Source: Pseudomonas sp. Ga0074129 (lineage in GTDB: Bacteria; Pseudomonadota; Gammaproteobacteria; Pseudomonadales; Pseudomonadaceae). From it: a stretch of DNA of 56,323 bases. The position numbers and the translations under genes were made by a program. Of the stretch, positions 8,539 through 18,004 are shown piece after piece. Position 1 is the first letter of the stretch. The number at the start of each line of letters is the position of its first letter. The notes under the pieces are model-generated. The model saw only the letters and a program-made list of their open reading frames with translations, did no database searches and was not told where the DNA came from. The stretch lies in contig LNDO01000081.1 in assembly GCA_001465025.1 (NCBI GenBank), positions 1 through 56,323 of the forward strand, in the 5' to 3' direction.

Positions 8539-9972
8539 TCAGTCGTCGCCGTCCTCGTCATCGGCGCTGTCGATGTTCATGCCCAGCTCCTTGATCTTGC
8601 GGGTCAAGGTGTTGCGGCCCCAGCCCAGCAGCACGGCGGCGTCGCGGCGGCGGCCTGCGGTGTGTTTGAGGGCGGTTTCGATCATGATCCGCTCGAAGGC
8701 CGGTACGGCGGTGTCGAGCAAGCTGGATTGGCCACGGCCCAAGGCCTGATCGGCCCATTGACGCAGTGCTTGTTCCCAGTTGCTGGCCGGGGCGCTTTCT
8801 TGCGGTTGGCTGAGCAGTTCGGGCGGCAGGTCGTCGACATGCACTTCACGCCCGGAGGCCATGACGGTGATCCAGCGGCAGGTGTTTTCCAACTGGCGCA
8901 CGTTGCCCGGCCACGGCAGGTGTTTGAGGTAGTCTTCGGTTTCGCTTTTCAGCAGCTTGGGTTCGACCGCCAGTTCCAATGCGGCGCGGCTGAGGAAGTG
9001 GCGGGCGAGGGTGGGGATGTCTTCGCGACGATCCGACAGGCGCGGAATGTGAATGCGGATGACGTTGAGGCGATGGAACAAGTCTTCGCGGAACTTGCCA
9101 GCCTGCACCAGGCTTTCCAGATTCTGGTGGGTGGCGGCGATGATGCGTACATCGACCTTCACCGGGGTGTGGCCACCCACGCGGTAAAACTCACCGTCAG
9201 CCAGCACGCGCAGCAGGCGGGTCTGGGTATCGGCGGGCATGTCGCCGATTTCATCAAGAAACAGGGTGCCGCCATCGGCCTGTTCGAAGCGCCCGCGCCG
9301 CTGGTTGGCTGCGCCGGTAAACGCGCCTTTTTCATGGCCGAACAGCTCGGATTCCATCAAATCTTTCGGAATCGCCGCCATGTTCAGCGCGATAAACGGC
9401 GAGGCCGCGCGCGGGCTGTGGCGGTGCAGTGCATGGGCGACCAGCTCTTTGCCGGTGCCGGACTCGCCGTTGATCAATACGGTGATGTTGGAGTGCGACA
9501 GGCGGCCGATGGCGCGAAACACCTCCTGCATGGCCGGTGCTTCACCGATGATTTCCGGTGTGCGTGGCTGCTCGACCGGCACGGCCAGGCTTTGCTGTTC
9601 TTGCGCGTGCAGGTTGGCGCGCTTGACCAGCGACACGGCCTCATCGACGTCAAACGGCTTGGGCAGGTATTCGAACGCGCCACCCTGGTAAGACGCCACG
9701 GCGCTGTCCAGGTCGGAATGGGCGGTCATGATGATCACAGGCAAGCGCGGATACAGCTCGCGGATGCGTGCCAGCAGGTCGAGGCCGCTGGAACCCGGCA
9801 TGCGGATGTCGGAAATAATCACGTCCGGCTGCTGGCGGGTTAGCCGGCTGAGCACGCCATCGGCGCTGTCAAAGCTCTGGGTGGTCATGCCTTCTTGTTG
9901 CAGGGCTTTTTCCAGCACCCAGCGGATAGAGCGGTCGTCATCGACAATCCAGACGGTTTCACTGCGACTCAT
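8539..9972 (-). CDS. ntrC: Nitrogen regulation response regulator NtrC (NR-I)
   Basis: 477-residue sigma54 enhancer-binding activator. The receiver domain (residues about 5-120) has the acidic pair DDD near 11-13 and phospho-acceptor Asp55 in VIISDIRMP. The AAA+ domain carries GESGTGKE (Walker A), the sigma54-contacting GAFTGA loop and GGTLFLDEIG (Walker B). The C terminus has a Fis-type helix-turn-helix (RRRDAAVLLGWGRNTLTRKI). The ATG at MSRSETVW overlaps ntrB by four bases. It would activate glnA and nitrogen-scavenging genes when phosphorylated by NtrB. Its stop lies only three bases from the stop of the convergent mshQ. Confidence 0.97.
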   Translation of the reverse strand: MSRSETVWIVDDDRSIRWVLEKALQQEGMTTQSFDSADGVLSRLTRQQPDVIISDIRMPGSSGLDLLARIRELYPRLPVIIMTAHSDLDSAVASYQGGAFEYLPKPFDVDEAVSLVKRANLHAQEQQSLAVPVEQPRTPEIIGEAPAMQEVFRAIGRLSHSNITVLINGESGTGKELVAHALHRHSPRAASPFIALNMAAIPKDLMESELFGHEKGAFTGAANQRRGRFEQADGGTLFLDEIGDMPADTQTRLLRVLADGEFYRVGGHTPVKVDVRIIAATHQNLESLVQAGKFREDLFHRLNVIRIHIPRLSDRREDIPTLARHFLSRAALELAVEPKLLKSETEDYLKHLPWPGNVRQLENTCRWITVMASGREVHVDDLPPELLSQPQESAPASNWEQALRQWADQALGRGQSSLLDTAVPAFERIMIETALKHTAGRRRDAAVLLGWGRNTLTRKIKELGMNIDSADDEDGDD

Positions 9973-11054
9973 GACGGTGATACTCCTTGTTCCAGCGGCA
10001 GGAAGATCGAGAACACGGTATGGCCTGGATGGCTCTCGCATTCGATCAGGCCTTGGTGCTGACTAATAATGTTCTGGGTAATGGCTAAGCCCAGGCCGGT
10101 GCCGTCGGCACGCCCGCTGACCATGGGGTAGAAGATGGTTTCTTGCAGTTCGGGTGGAATGCCGGGGCCGTTGTCGATGATTTCAATCTTGGTCACCAGG
10201 CGATGACGGCAATGACCGATGGTGAATTGACGCAGGGTGCGGGTGCGCAAGGTGATGCGGCCCAAGCGCAGATCGCTTTGCGCGGCGAGCGCTTGCATGG
10301 CGTTGCGCACGATATTCAGCACGGCCTGAATCATTTGTTCACGGTCGATCAGAACATCGGGAATACTCGGATCATAGTCGCGCACCAAAATGATGCTGCC
10401 CTGGCTTTCCGCTTCCACCAAGCTGCCAACGCGCTCCAACACTTCATGCACGTTGGTCATCGACAGTGACGGCAGCTTGTTCGAGCCGAGCATGCGATCG
10501 ACCAGGTTACGCAGGCGGTCGGCCTCTTCAATGATCACGTTGGTGTAATCCTTGAGGCTCTCCTCGGGCAGTTCACGCGCCAACAACTGCGCTGCACCAC
10601 GAATGCCGCCCAGCGGGTTTTTGATCTCATGGGCCAGGCCGCGCACCAGCATTTTGGTGGTTTCCTGCTTGGACAACTGGGCCTCTTCCTTGGTGATGCG
10701 CAGCAGGCGATCACGCGGGTGGACTTCCAGCAGCAGCAGGGTTTCACCGCGATTGAGCACAGGCGTTACCGCGTAATCGACGGTCAGGGTCTGGCCGCTG
10801 ACGGAGGTCAGTACCGCTTCACGTTTGTTGAACGGGTGGGCGTGTTCCACCGCCTGACGCAACGCGCTGAGGGCTTCGCTGGATTCAGTGAACAGTTCGC
10901 TGATGAATTGCCCGTGGCTGCGTTGGCCGCTGACGGCCAGGAGCATCTCCGCTGCCGGGTTCATGTATTCAAGACGCAGGTTGTCATTGAGCAACAACGT
11001 GGCCGTGGTCAAGTTGTCCAGCAGCAGGCGGTGCAGTGCGTCGTTAATGATCAT
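9969..11054 (-). CDS. ntrB: Nitrogen regulation sensor histidine kinase/phosphatase NtrB (NR-II)
   Basis: 361-residue cytoplasmic two-component kinase that phosphorylates NtrC under nitrogen limitation and is controlled by PII. A PAS domain (about residues 5-110) precedes the DHp domain with the H-box LAHEIKNPLGG (His142). The catalytic domain follows, with NIVRNAMQA (N box), DNGPGIPPE (G1) and GRADGTGLGLA (G2). ATG 11054 (MIINDALH) fits the family length; longer frames lack similarity. It is co-transcribed with ntrC. A sigma54-type promoter and an NtrC palindrome lie upstream. Confidence 0.96.
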   Translation of the reverse strand: MIINDALHRLLLDNLTTATLLLNDNLRLEYMNPAAEMLLAVSGQRSHGQFISELFTESSEALSALRQAVEHAHPFNKREAVLTSVSGQTLTVDYAVTPVLNRGETLLLLEVHPRDRLLRITKEEAQLSKQETTKMLVRGLAHEIKNPLGGIRGAAQLLARELPEESLKDYTNVIIEEADRLRNLVDRMLGSNKLPSLSMTNVHEVLERVGSLVEAESQGSIILVRDYDPSIPDVLIDREQMIQAVLNIVRNAMQALAAQSDLRLGRITLRTRTLRQFTIGHCRHRLVTKIEIIDNGPGIPPELQETIFYPMVSGRADGTGLGLAITQNIISQHQGLIECESHPGHTVFSIFLPLEQGVSPS

Positions 11055-11099
11055 ATTGAATGTCGCAGACCCTTGGGTTCCAGCAGTGCAGCTGGAAAA

Positions 11100-11115
11100 T
11101 GCAAGAAGCAAACCA
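11100..11115 (-). promoter_or_regulatory. Putative sigma54 (-24/-12) promoter of ntrBC
   Basis: On the minus strand TGG-N8-TTTGCA-like spacing gives an exact GG-N10-GC (TGGTTTGCTTCTTGCA). The -12 half TTGCA is perfect; the -24 half has TGG but not CAC. The predicted start is near 11089, 35 bases before the ntrB ATG. Confidence 0.5.
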
Positions 11116-11232
11116 AAGCCCCGAAAAGAAGCGTGGTTAAGCATGGAATGCCACGAATAGGCTGCTTTGCAGCGCAGCCGGGAGTTTTGAGGCGACCCAA
11201 AACAGGGAGAGTATAGAAACGCAGTGCTATAA

Positions 11233-11251
11233 GCGCACCTTAATGGTGCGC
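11233..11251. promoter_or_regulatory. NtrC-binding palindrome upstream of ntrB
   Basis: Perfect 19-base palindrome with 7-base arms, GCGCACC-N5-GGTGCGC, matching the NtrC consensus GCACC-N5-GGTGC. Its centre is about 153 bases upstream of the predicted ntrB sigma54 start, a normal enhancer distance. It lies between the end of the DUF4124 gene and ntrB, and could also fold as a hairpin, but no T-run follows. Confidence 0.75.
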
Positions 11252-11293
11252 CATGCTGGCGCGGTGCCTGCCAAGAGGCATTGCCACGCTGAT

Positions 11294-11914
11294 TTAAAGG
11301 AAGGGCACGAAGGGAATGTCTTTCTTCTCGGGCGGCTTGTCTTTGAGCGGGCATTCCGGCCGCACACCGTAATCAGCTTTCTTGCACGGATTGACCATGC
11401 GTTTTTGCGCCAGTGAGATACGCAGCATGTGAAACGGTTGGCTGGGCGTGCGCTCGATGATGCGGCCCTGCGCGTCGATGATTTCCACCGCCAATTGATG
11501 GCTGCCGCGGTCAATGTTCTCCATGGGGAACACTGGGCTGGTGCCCACTTCGCCAACCGGCTCGCCATTGAGCAGTAGGCGGTAGTTGTGACCGGGGAAG
11601 AGCTTCGGTTCGCTGTTAACGCTGACAATCAGATTGCCCGCGCTGTCGCGGATGGTCGCATCGGGCTGCGGCACCAGAATGCGTAGCAGGCTGTAACGCA
11701 GGCCAGGTTCTGGCGGCGTCACGACAACTGGGGCGACAGGCGCGCGCGGGGTGGCACTCATCGAATTGCTGGGTGCCAGTTGCACGCGCTCTGCATTGCC
11801 AGAGCGAGGCTTGTCAGTGAAAACGCGATTCCCGTCTGCATCTATATAGGTGTAAACCTGCGCCAAGGCAGGCAGGGCGAGCAGCATCAGGCCGCATAAC
11901 AACAAAGTACGCAT
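11294..11914 (-). CDS. DUF4124 domain-containing exported protein (second of tandem pair)
   Basis: 206-residue secreted protein of unknown function. The signal peptide MRTLLLCGLMLLALPALAQ is followed at once by the DUF4124 core VYTYIDADGNRVFTDKPRSGNAERV. A linker and a second beta-rich domain follow, with YRLLLNGEPVG and RGSHQLAVEIIDAQG resembling an immunoglobulin-like fold. The C-terminal tail has two cysteines. It begins 3 bases after its upstream paralogue, so the two are co-transcribed. They share the same layout and probably arose by duplication. Presence between glnA and ntrB is conserved in Pseudomonas. Confidence 0.85.
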   Translation of the reverse strand: MRTLLLCGLMLLALPALAQVYTYIDADGNRVFTDKPRSGNAERVQLAPSNSMSATPRAPVAPVVVTPPEPGLRYSLLRILVPQPDATIRDSAGNLIVSVNSEPKLFPGHNYRLLLNGEPVGEVGTSPVFPMENIDRGSHQLAVEIIDAQGRIIERTPSQPFHMLRISLAQKRMVNPCKKADYGVRPECPLKDKPPEKKDIPFVPFL

Positions 11915-11917
11915 AGG

Positions 11918-12487
11918 TCAGTTGGCTGGCTTGGGTTGAGGCTTGGGTGGTGGGGGAGGCGGGCGTAGGGCTGGGCTTTTGGTATTAACCCGCTGCACGG
12001 TAAATGTGGTGGTGGCGCTCTGCTGGATCGACTTGCCGTCGCTAAGGACCTCAACGGCCAGGCTGTGCTCGCCGCGGTCGGCATTACTGACCTGCAAGCG
12101 CGGCACATTGCTCGGTTGGCCGTGGGGTTTGCCGTCAAGCAGCAAGCGCAGGCGATGGTTGCTGGCCAGGCGTGGCTCAATGCTTACGCCAACGGCAAAA
12201 GTGCCATTGTTGGCCCGCAGCGCTTCATCGGTTGGGATTTCGGTTAATTGCAGGGTGCTGTAAGGGGCGCTGGCGTTGGCGGGATCAGCTGATGCGCTAG
12301 CAGCAGGTGCGCTGGGCGCTGGCATCGGCACGCTATTGGTCTGCTTAAGCTCAATGCTCTGCGCCGCCTGACCTTCTGGTGGTTGGTCGGTGAAGACCGT
12401 GTTGCCATTGGCGTCGGTGTAGGTATAGATCTGCGCGCTGGCGGGCAATGCCAGTCCCAGCAGCAGGCAAAAAAGTAGAGGACGCAT
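11918..12487 (-). CDS. DUF4124 domain-containing exported protein (first of tandem pair)
   Basis: 189-residue exported protein: signal peptide MRPLLFCLLLGLALPASAQ, DUF4124 core IYTYTDANGNTVFTDQPPEGQ, an Ala/Pro/Ser-rich linker, a domain with HRLRLLLDGKPHG and DRGEHSLAVEVLSDGK, and a Pro/Lys-rich C terminus (PPPPPKPQPKP) that may contact the envelope. ATG 12487 is preceded by GGGAGAG. DUF4124 proteins have no established biochemical role. It lies just downstream of glnA beyond that gene's terminator. Confidence 0.85.
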   Translation of the reverse strand: MRPLLFCLLLGLALPASAQIYTYTDANGNTVFTDQPPEGQAAQSIELKQTNSVPMPAPSAPAASASADPANASAPYSTLQLTEIPTDEALRANNGTFAVGVSIEPRLASNHRLRLLLDGKPHGQPSNVPRLQVSNADRGEHSLAVEVLSDGKSIQQSATTTFTVQRVNTKSPALRPPPPPPKPQPKPAN

Positions 12488-12617
12488 ACCTGTCTCTCCC
12501 GTATGAGGTACGCCAAGCCTTGCACCGCCAGCGCACTCTGGCAAGCGCGTTGATGGCTGAACGTGTACCTGTGCAGAAATCATCAGGTTTAAAGGTGGCG
12601 GTGGCTTACCGTTAAAC

Positions 12618-12644
12618 GCAAAAAGGCCACCCGAAGGTGGCCTC
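12618..12644 (-). terminator. Intrinsic terminator of glnA
   Basis: Stem of 7 base pairs (ggccacc / ggtggcc at 12625-12642) with a cgaa loop; on the minus strand it is followed by TTTTT. It lies 18 bases after the glnA stop. Confidence 0.85.
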
Positions 12645-12661
12645 TTGTCTTGCGTGCCGGA

Positions 12662-14068
12662 TTAGACGCTGTAGTACAGGTCGTATTCCAGCGGGTGTAC
12701 GAAGGTGCGTACTTTGATTTCTTCTTCAGACTTCAGTTCGATGTAGGCATCGATGAAATCGTCGGAGAACACGCCGCCTTTGGTCAGGAACGCACGGCCT
12801 TTGTCCAGCTCTTCCAGGGCTTCTTTCAGGCTGCCGCACACTTGCGGGATCAGCTTGCCTTCTTCTGGTGGCAGGTCGTACAGGTTCTTGTCGGCAGCAT
12901 CGCCAGGGTGGATCTTGTTCTGGATGCCGTCCAGGCCAGCCATCAGCAGTGCAGCGAAGCACAGGTATGGGTTGGCAGCCGGATCCGGGAAGCGTGCTTC
13001 GATGCGGCGGGCTTTCGGGCTGGAAACGTAAGGAATACGGATCGAAGCCGAACGGTTACGCGCCGAGTAAGCCAGCATTACTGGGGCTTCGAAACCTGGA
13101 ACCAGACGCTTGTAGGAGTTGGTTGCCGGGTTGGTGAAGCCGTTCAGGGCCTTACCGTGTTTGATGATGCCGCCGATGAAGTACAGGGCGGTATCGGACA
13201 GGCCGGCATAGCCTTCGCCGGAGAAGGTGTTCTTGCCATCTTTGGAGATGGACATGTGTACGTGCATGCCCGAACCGTTGTCGCCGTACAGTGGCTTCGG
13301 CATGAAGGTAGCGGTTTTGCCGTAGGCGTCAGCGACGTTGTGCACGCAGTACTTCAGGGTCTGAACTTCGTCAGCCTTGGCAACCAGGGTGTTGAACTTC
13401 ACACCGATTTCGTTCTGGCCGGCAGTCGCCACTTCGTGGTGGTGAACTTCGATGACCAGGCCCATTTCTTCCATGGCATTACACATGGCAGTACGGATTT
13501 CGTGGTCGTGGTCGCACGGCGGAACTGGGAAGTAACCGCCTTTGACGGCTGGGCGGTGGCCCTTGTTGCCGCCCTCGACGTCCTGGTCAGTCATCCAGGA
13601 ACCTTGCTCGGAGTAGATCTTGAACATGGAGCCGGAGATGTCCGACTTGAACTTGACCTGATCGAAGATGAAGAACTCAGGCTCTGGGCCGACAAATACG
13701 GTGTCGCCGATGCCGGTGGTTTTCAGGAACTCTTCAGCGCGCTTGGCGATCGAGCGCGGGTCACGATCGTAGCCTTGCATGGTGCTCGGCTCGATGATGT
13801 CGCAAACGATGATCAGGGTCGGCTCTTCGGTGAATGGATCCAGCACAGCGGTTTCGTCAACCGGCAGCAGGATCATGTCGGAGGCTTCGATGCCTTTCCA
13901 GCCATGAATGGAGGAGCCGTCGAACATTTTGCCGACTTCGAAGAACTCGTCGTCCAGGGCGTCGCGTGCCGGCATGGTCACGTGATGCTGTTTGCCTTTG
14001 GTGTCGGTGAAGCGCAGGTCAACCCACTTCACGTCGTGTTCTTTAATAAGTTGAATCGACTTCGACAT
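12662..14068 (-). CDS. glnA: Glutamine synthetase type I
   Basis: 468-residue dodecameric enzyme that condenses glutamate and ammonia using ATP; the central nitrogen-assimilation step. Seen: N-terminal beta-grasp with [17 protein letters not shown], the catalytic core with [10 protein letters not shown], the [10 protein letters not shown] motif, and the adenylylation loop [10 protein letters not shown] with Tyr397. It is therefore a GSI-beta enzyme controlled by covalent AMP addition. ATG 14068 is preceded by CTGGAGG. Transcription appears driven by a sigma54 promoter with two NtrC boxes in the shared upstream region with thiI. Confidence 0.98.
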   Translation of the reverse strand: MSKSIQLIKEHDVKWVDLRFTDTKGKQHHVTMPARDALDDEFFEVGKMFDGSSIHGWKGIEASDMILLPVDETAVLDPFTEEPTLIIVCDIIEPSTMQGYDRDPRSIAKRAEEFLKTTGIGDTVFVGPEPEFFIFDQVKFKSDISGSMFKIYSEQGSWMTDQDVEGGNKGHRPAVKGGYFPVPPCDHDHEIRTAMCNAMEEMGLVIEVHHHEVATAGQNEIGVKFNTLVAKADEVQTLKYCVHNVADAYGKTATFMPKPLYGDNGSGMHVHMSISKDGKNTFSGEGYAGLSDTALYFIGGIIKHGKALNGFTNPATNSYKRLVPGFEAPVMLAYSARNRSASIRIPYVSSPKARRIEARFPDPAANPYLCFAALLMAGLDGIQNKIHPGDAADKNLYDLPPEEGKLIPQVCGSLKEALEELDKGRAFLTKGGVFSDDFIDAYIELKSEEEIKVRTFVHPLEYDLYYSV

Positions 14069-14163
14069 GCTGTCCTCCAGGTGGATAAGGCTCGAACGCT
14101 GAGCCCTTAATAGTTCGGTACGGCTGACGGGATAGTCCGTCAGAGCATCCTGCCTCACAAGAG

Positions 14164-14179
14164 AGCAAATTGCATGCCA
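14164..14179 (-). promoter_or_regulatory. sigma54 (-24/-12) promoter of glnA
   Basis: Minus-strand TGGCATGCAATTTGCT: exact GG-N10-GC spacing and close to TGGCAC-N5-TTGCA. The predicted start is near 14153, giving an 84-base leader. An 8-base-pair hairpin (14199-14217) lies between it and the NtrC boxes. Confidence 0.85.
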
Positions 14180-14251
14180 GTGCACAGGAATGGGTGTAAG
14201 CCCTGAAACTCAGGGCTGGCGGGGGCTGTGCGTGAATAGCGACGAATTAAT

Positions 14252-14268
14252 TGCACCAATTAAGAGCG
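14252..14268. promoter_or_regulatory. NtrC box 1 upstream of glnA
   Basis: TGCACCAATTAAGAGCG keeps the strong half TGCACCA and a weaker opposite half. The centre is about 107 bases upstream of the predicted glnA start. Confidence 0.65.
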
Positions 14269-14282
14269 CTATATTTGTGGCG

Positions 14283-14299
14283 CGCTCTTTTATGGTGCG
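14283..14299. promoter_or_regulatory. NtrC box 2 upstream of glnA
   Basis: Mirror image of box 1: the strong half GGTGCG faces the other way. The centre is about 138 bases upstream of the predicted glnA start, 31 bases (three helical turns) from box 1. The two boxes form one larger inverted repeat. The spacing recalls the -108/-140 sites of enteric glnAp2. Confidence 0.65.
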
Positions 14300-14347
14300 C
14301 AGTTTGGCTGTGTGAGGATTTTTGATCAAAGCGTGAGCAATTTCCGC

Positions 14348-14353
14348 TATAAT
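14348..14353 (+). promoter_or_regulatory. -10 element of thiI
   Basis: Perfect TATAAT 43 bases before the thiI ATG. The best -35 candidate (TTGATC at 14322) is 20 bases away, so the -35 is poor. The promoter is divergent from glnA and next to the NtrC boxes. Confidence 0.5.
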
Positions 14354-14395
14354 CCGCGCCCCTGTTTTTTGGCCGTCTCGGCACGCAGCGTTTTC

Positions 14396-15850
14396 ATGAA
14401 ACTGATCGTTAAAGTCTTCCCGGAAATCACCATTAAAAGTCGGCCGGTGCGTAAGCACTTTATCCGGCAGCTGGCGAAGAATATTCGCTCGGTTTTGCGT
14501 GAGTTCGATCCACAGCTGCAGGTCAGCGGTGTGTGGGACAACCTGGAAGTCGAAACGCAGATCAGTGATCCGAAAACCCTGCAGGCGATGATTGAGCGCC
14601 TGAGCTGCACACCCGGCATCACTCACTTCCTGCAAGTCGATGAATACCCGTTGGGCGATTTCGATGACGTGCTGGAAAAGTGCAAGCTGCATTTCGCCGA
14701 CCAGTTGCCGGGCAAGATCTTCGCCGTGCGCTGCAAACGCGCTGGCAAGCATGCCTTCAGTTCCATGGACATCGAGCGTTATGTCGGTAGCCAGTTGCGC
14801 CAACAGTGCGGCGCGGCCGGTATATCGCTGAAAGACCCGGACGTGGTGGTACGCATGGAAATTCGCGACCAACGCCTGTTCGTTATTCACCATCAGCACG
14901 ACGGCTTAGGCGGTTATCCGCTGGGCTCGCTGGAGCAAACGCTGGTGCTGATGAGCGGTGGTTTCGATTCCACCGTGGCGGCCTACCAGATGATGCGTCG
15001 CGGTCTGGTCACCCACTTCTGCTTCTTCAACCTCGGCGGTCGTGCCCACGAGTTGGGCGTGATGGAAGTGGCGCACTATTTGTGGGAGAAGTTCGGTAGC
15101 TCGCAGCGCGTTCTGTTTATTAGCGTGCCGTTTGAGGAAGTGCTGGGCGAGATTCTCGGCAAGGTCGACAACAGCCAGATGGGCGTGATCTTAAAACGCA
15201 TGATGCTGCGCGCTGCGACCCGCATGGCCGAGCAACTGCAGATCAATGCGTTGGTTACCGGTGAGGCGATTTCCCAAGTCTCCAGCCAGACGCTGCCCAA
15301 TCTCTCGGTGATTGATTCGGCCACCGACATGCTGGTGTTGCGCCCGCTGATCGCCAGCCACAAGCAGGACATCATCGACACCGCCACGCAGATCGGCACC
15401 GCCGAATTTGCCAAGCACATGCCAGAATACTGCGGCGTGATTTCGGTAAACCCGACCACGCGCGCCAAGAAAGACCGTATCGAACACGAAGAGCGCCAGA
15501 TAGACATGGCCGTCTTCGAGCGCGCCTTGTCGCGTGCCACCTTGCTGCCGATCGACAAAGTCATCGACGAGCTGGGCAAGGACATCAAGGTTGAGGAAAT
15601 CAACGAAGCCTTGGCTGGACATGTCATCATTGACATCCGCCACCCCGATAGCGCCGAAGAGCAGCCCTTAGAGCTGCCCGGTATTGAGGTGCAGGCGCTG
15701 CCTTTCTATGCCCTTAACAGCAAGTTCAAGGAGCTGGATGAGGCGCGCCAGTACCTGTTGTATTGCGATAAAGGTGTGATGAGCCGTTTGCATGCCCACC
15801 ATTTGCTGAGTGAGGGGCATGCCAATGTGCGCGTTTATCGTCCGGCATAA
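14396..15850 (+). CDS. thiI: tRNA 4-thiouridine synthase / thiamine sulfur carrier ThiI
   Basis: 484-residue sulfurtransferase that makes s4U at tRNA position 8 and can pass sulfur toward the thiamine thiazole. Domains in order: N-terminal ferredoxin-like and THUMP domain (about 1-165), PP-loop ATPase with the motif [12 protein letters not shown] near residue 185, and a C-terminal rhodanese domain (about 400-484) whose catalytic Cys457 lies in [11 protein letters not shown] 14396 ([10 protein letters not shown]) gives the family length. It is transcribed away from glnA. Confidence 0.96.
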   Translation: MKLIVKVFPEITIKSRPVRKHFIRQLAKNIRSVLREFDPQLQVSGVWDNLEVETQISDPKTLQAMIERLSCTPGITHFLQVDEYPLGDFDDVLEKCKLHFADQLPGKIFAVRCKRAGKHAFSSMDIERYVGSQLRQQCGAAGISLKDPDVVVRMEIRDQRLFVIHHQHDGLGGYPLGSLEQTLVLMSGGFDSTVAAYQMMRRGLVTHFCFFNLGGRAHELGVMEVAHYLWEKFGSSQRVLFISVPFEEVLGEILGKVDNSQMGVILKRMMLRAATRMAEQLQINALVTGEAISQVSSQTLPNLSVIDSATDMLVLRPLIASHKQDIIDTATQIGTAEFAKHMPEYCGVISVNPTTRAKKDRIEHEERQIDMAVFERALSRATLLPIDKVIDELGKDIKVEEINEALAGHVIIDIRHPDSAEEQPLELPGIEVQALPFYALNSKFKELDEARQYLLYCDKGVMSRLHAHHLLSEGHANVRVYRPA

Positions 15851-16011
15851 AACGCCCGGGTTGAATGGCGGCAGTATCCGCCATCGCCCTCCCGACCCAC
15901 AGGCGTCGTAGCAGCCCTAGTGCTCTTACGCCGCCTGGCAGAAATCGCAATTACTTAATACTCGCCGCCTAAACTAAGTGGCACACCGAATCCTCTGATC
16001 GAGATACACAC

Positions 16012-17832
16012 GTGATCGAAAATCTACGCAACATCGCCATCATTGCCCACGTTGACCATGGTAAGACCACCCTGGTAGACAAACTCCTGCGCCAGTCCGG
16101 CACCCTTGAGCGCAACGAGCTCAACGACGAGCGCGTGATGGACAGCAATGACCAGGAAAAAGAGCGCGGCATTACCATTCTCGCCAAGAACACCGCGATC
16201 AACTGGAATGGCTACCACATCAACATCGTGGATACCCCCGGCCACGCCGACTTCGGCGGTGAAGTTGAGCGCGTAATGTCGATGGTTGACTCCGTGCTGC
16301 TGCTGGTCGACGCCCAAGACGGCCCGATGCCGCAAACCCGTTTTGTGACCAAAAAGGCTTTCGAAGCCGGCCTGCGTCCAATCGTGGTCATCAACAAGGT
16401 TGACCGTCCAGGCGCGCGTCCGGACTGGGTTCTGGACCAGATATTCGACCTGTTCGACAACCTCGGTGCCACCGAAGAACAGCTGGACTTTAAAGTCGTC
16501 TACGCCTCGGCCCTGAACGGCATTGCCGGTCTGGACCACACCGACATGGCTGAAGACATGACCCCGCTGTACCAGTCCATCGTCGACAACGTGCCGTCCC
16601 CGGCTGTTGACGTTGACGGTCCGTTCCAGATGCAAATCTCCGCACTGGACTACAACAGCTTCCTCGGCATTATCGGCGTTGGCCGTATCGCCCGTGGTCG
16701 CGTCAAGCCGAACACCCCGGTTGTCGCCATCGACGCCGACGGCAAAAAGCGCAACGGCCGTATCCTCAAGCTGATGGGCCACCACGGTCTGCACCGCGTT
16801 GACGTTGAAGAAGCCACCGCTGGTGACATCGTCTGCGTCAGCGGCATGGACTCGCTGTTCATCTCCGATACCCTGTGCGACATCAACCACGTTGAAGCGA
16901 TGAAGCCGCTGACCGTCGACGAGCCGACCGTATCCATGACCTTCCAGGTCAACGATTCGCCGTTCTGCGGTAAAGAAGGCAAGTTCGTCACCAGCCGCAA
17001 CATCAAAGAGCGTCTGGACAAAGAGCTGCTGTACAACGTGGCCCTGCGTGTTGAAGAAGGCGACAGCGCTGACAAGTTCAAGGTTTCTGGTCGTGGTGAG
17101 CTGCACCTCTCGGTACTGATCGAAACCATGCGTCGCGAAGGCTTCGAAATGGGTGTAGGCCGTCCGGAAGTAATCATCCGTACCGTCGACGGCGTGAAGC
17201 AAGAACCCTTCGAGAACGTCACCATCGACACCCCGGAAGAATCCCAGGGCAAGGTCATGGAAGAGATGGGCCTGCGTAAGGGCGACCTGACCAACATGGT
17301 GCCGGATGGCAAAGGCCGTGTGCGTCTGGAATACAACATCCCGGCTCGTGGTCTGATCGGTTTCCGTAACCAGTTCCTGACCCTGACCAACGGTGCTGGC
17401 ATCCTGACCTCGATCTTCGATCGCTACGACACCATGAAGTCCGGCGACATGTCCGGCCGTCAGAACGGTGTTCTGGTATCGGTAGAAACCGGTAAGGCAC
17501 TGACCTACTCCCTGGAAACCCTGCAGGCGCGCGGCAAGCTGTTCGTCGAGCACGGTCAGGAGATCTACAACGGTCAGATCGTCGGCCTGAACAGCCGCGA
17601 CAACGACATGGGCGTAAACCCAACCAAAGGCAAGAAGCTCGACAACATGCGTGCTTCCGGTAAAGACGAAACCATCGCCCTGGTTCCACCTGTTCGCTTC
17701 ACCCTGGAACAGGCTCTGGAATTCATCCAGGACGACGAACTGTGCGAAGTTACGCCGAAGTCGATCCGTCTGCGTAAGAAGATCCTCGACGAAGGCGAGC
17801 GCACCCGCGCTGCCAAGAAAGCCAAGAACTGA
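16012..17832 (+). CDS. typA: Translational GTPase TypA/BipA
   Basis: 606-residue ribosome-associated GTPase involved in 50S assembly and stress responses. Seen: G1 [15 protein letters not shown], switch region [11 protein letters not shown]3 [16 protein letters not shown]4 [12 protein letters not shown], then EF-Tu domain 2, two EF-G-like domains and the BipA-specific C-terminal domain. The start codon is GTG. Codon use is notably optimised (a run of C/G-ending preferred codons), typical of a highly expressed gene. A strong terminator follows. Confidence 0.97.
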   Translation: MIENLRNIAIIAHVDHGKTTLVDKLLRQSGTLERNELNDERVMDSNDQEKERGITILAKNTAINWNGYHINIVDTPGHADFGGEVERVMSMVDSVLLLVDAQDGPMPQTRFVTKKAFEAGLRPIVVINKVDRPGARPDWVLDQIFDLFDNLGATEEQLDFKVVYASALNGIAGLDHTDMAEDMTPLYQSIVDNVPSPAVDVDGPFQMQISALDYNSFLGIIGVGRIARGRVKPNTPVVAIDADGKKRNGRILKLMGHHGLHRVDVEEATAGDIVCVSGMDSLFISDTLCDINHVEAMKPLTVDEPTVSMTFQVNDSPFCGKEGKFVTSRNIKERLDKELLYNVALRVEEGDSADKFKVSGRGELHLSVLIETMRREGFEMGVGRPEVIIRTVDGVKQEPFENVTIDTPEESQGKVMEEMGLRKGDLTNMVPDGKGRVRLEYNIPARGLIGFRNQFLTLTNGAGILTSIFDRYDTMKSGDMSGRQNGVLVSVETGKALTYSLETLQARGKLFVEHGQEIYNGQIVGLNSRDNDMGVNPTKGKKLDNMRASGKDETIALVPPVRFTLEQALEFIQDDELCEVTPKSIRLRKKILDEGERTRAAKKAKN

Positions 17833-17850
17833 TCCCCGTTCTAGCTGATT

Positions 17851-17889
17851 AAAAAGCCCCCGCCGGCGCGAGCCTTGCGGGGGCTTTTT
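17851..17889 (+). terminator. Intrinsic terminator of typA
   Basis: Stem AAAAAGCCCCCGC paired with GCGGGGGCTTTTT, 13 base pairs, ending in T5. It is symmetrical, so it would also stop minus-strand transcription past the SnoaL-like gene. Confidence 0.92.
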
Positions 17890-18004
17890 CTATGGCCAAG
17901 TTTTGTGTGGCGCTAGTTAAACTGAACTTAAAACCTAGGCGGGTGTTGAGCGCAGCGAAGCCTAATAGGCTGGTTTGGCTGTCAGCTTGTGAGTCAGTCC
18001 CGCC

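Noticed and set aside
12650-14110. 486-residue plus-strand frame opposite glnA
   Set aside because: Shadow of the highly biased glnA codons; no gene-like features.
14199-14217. 8-base-pair hairpin between NtrC boxes and glnA promoter as a terminator
   Set aside because: No T-run on either strand and it lies in a promoter region upstream of both genes.
16024-17553. 509-residue minus-strand frame opposite typA
   Set aside because: Shadow of the optimised typA codons, with no known family.
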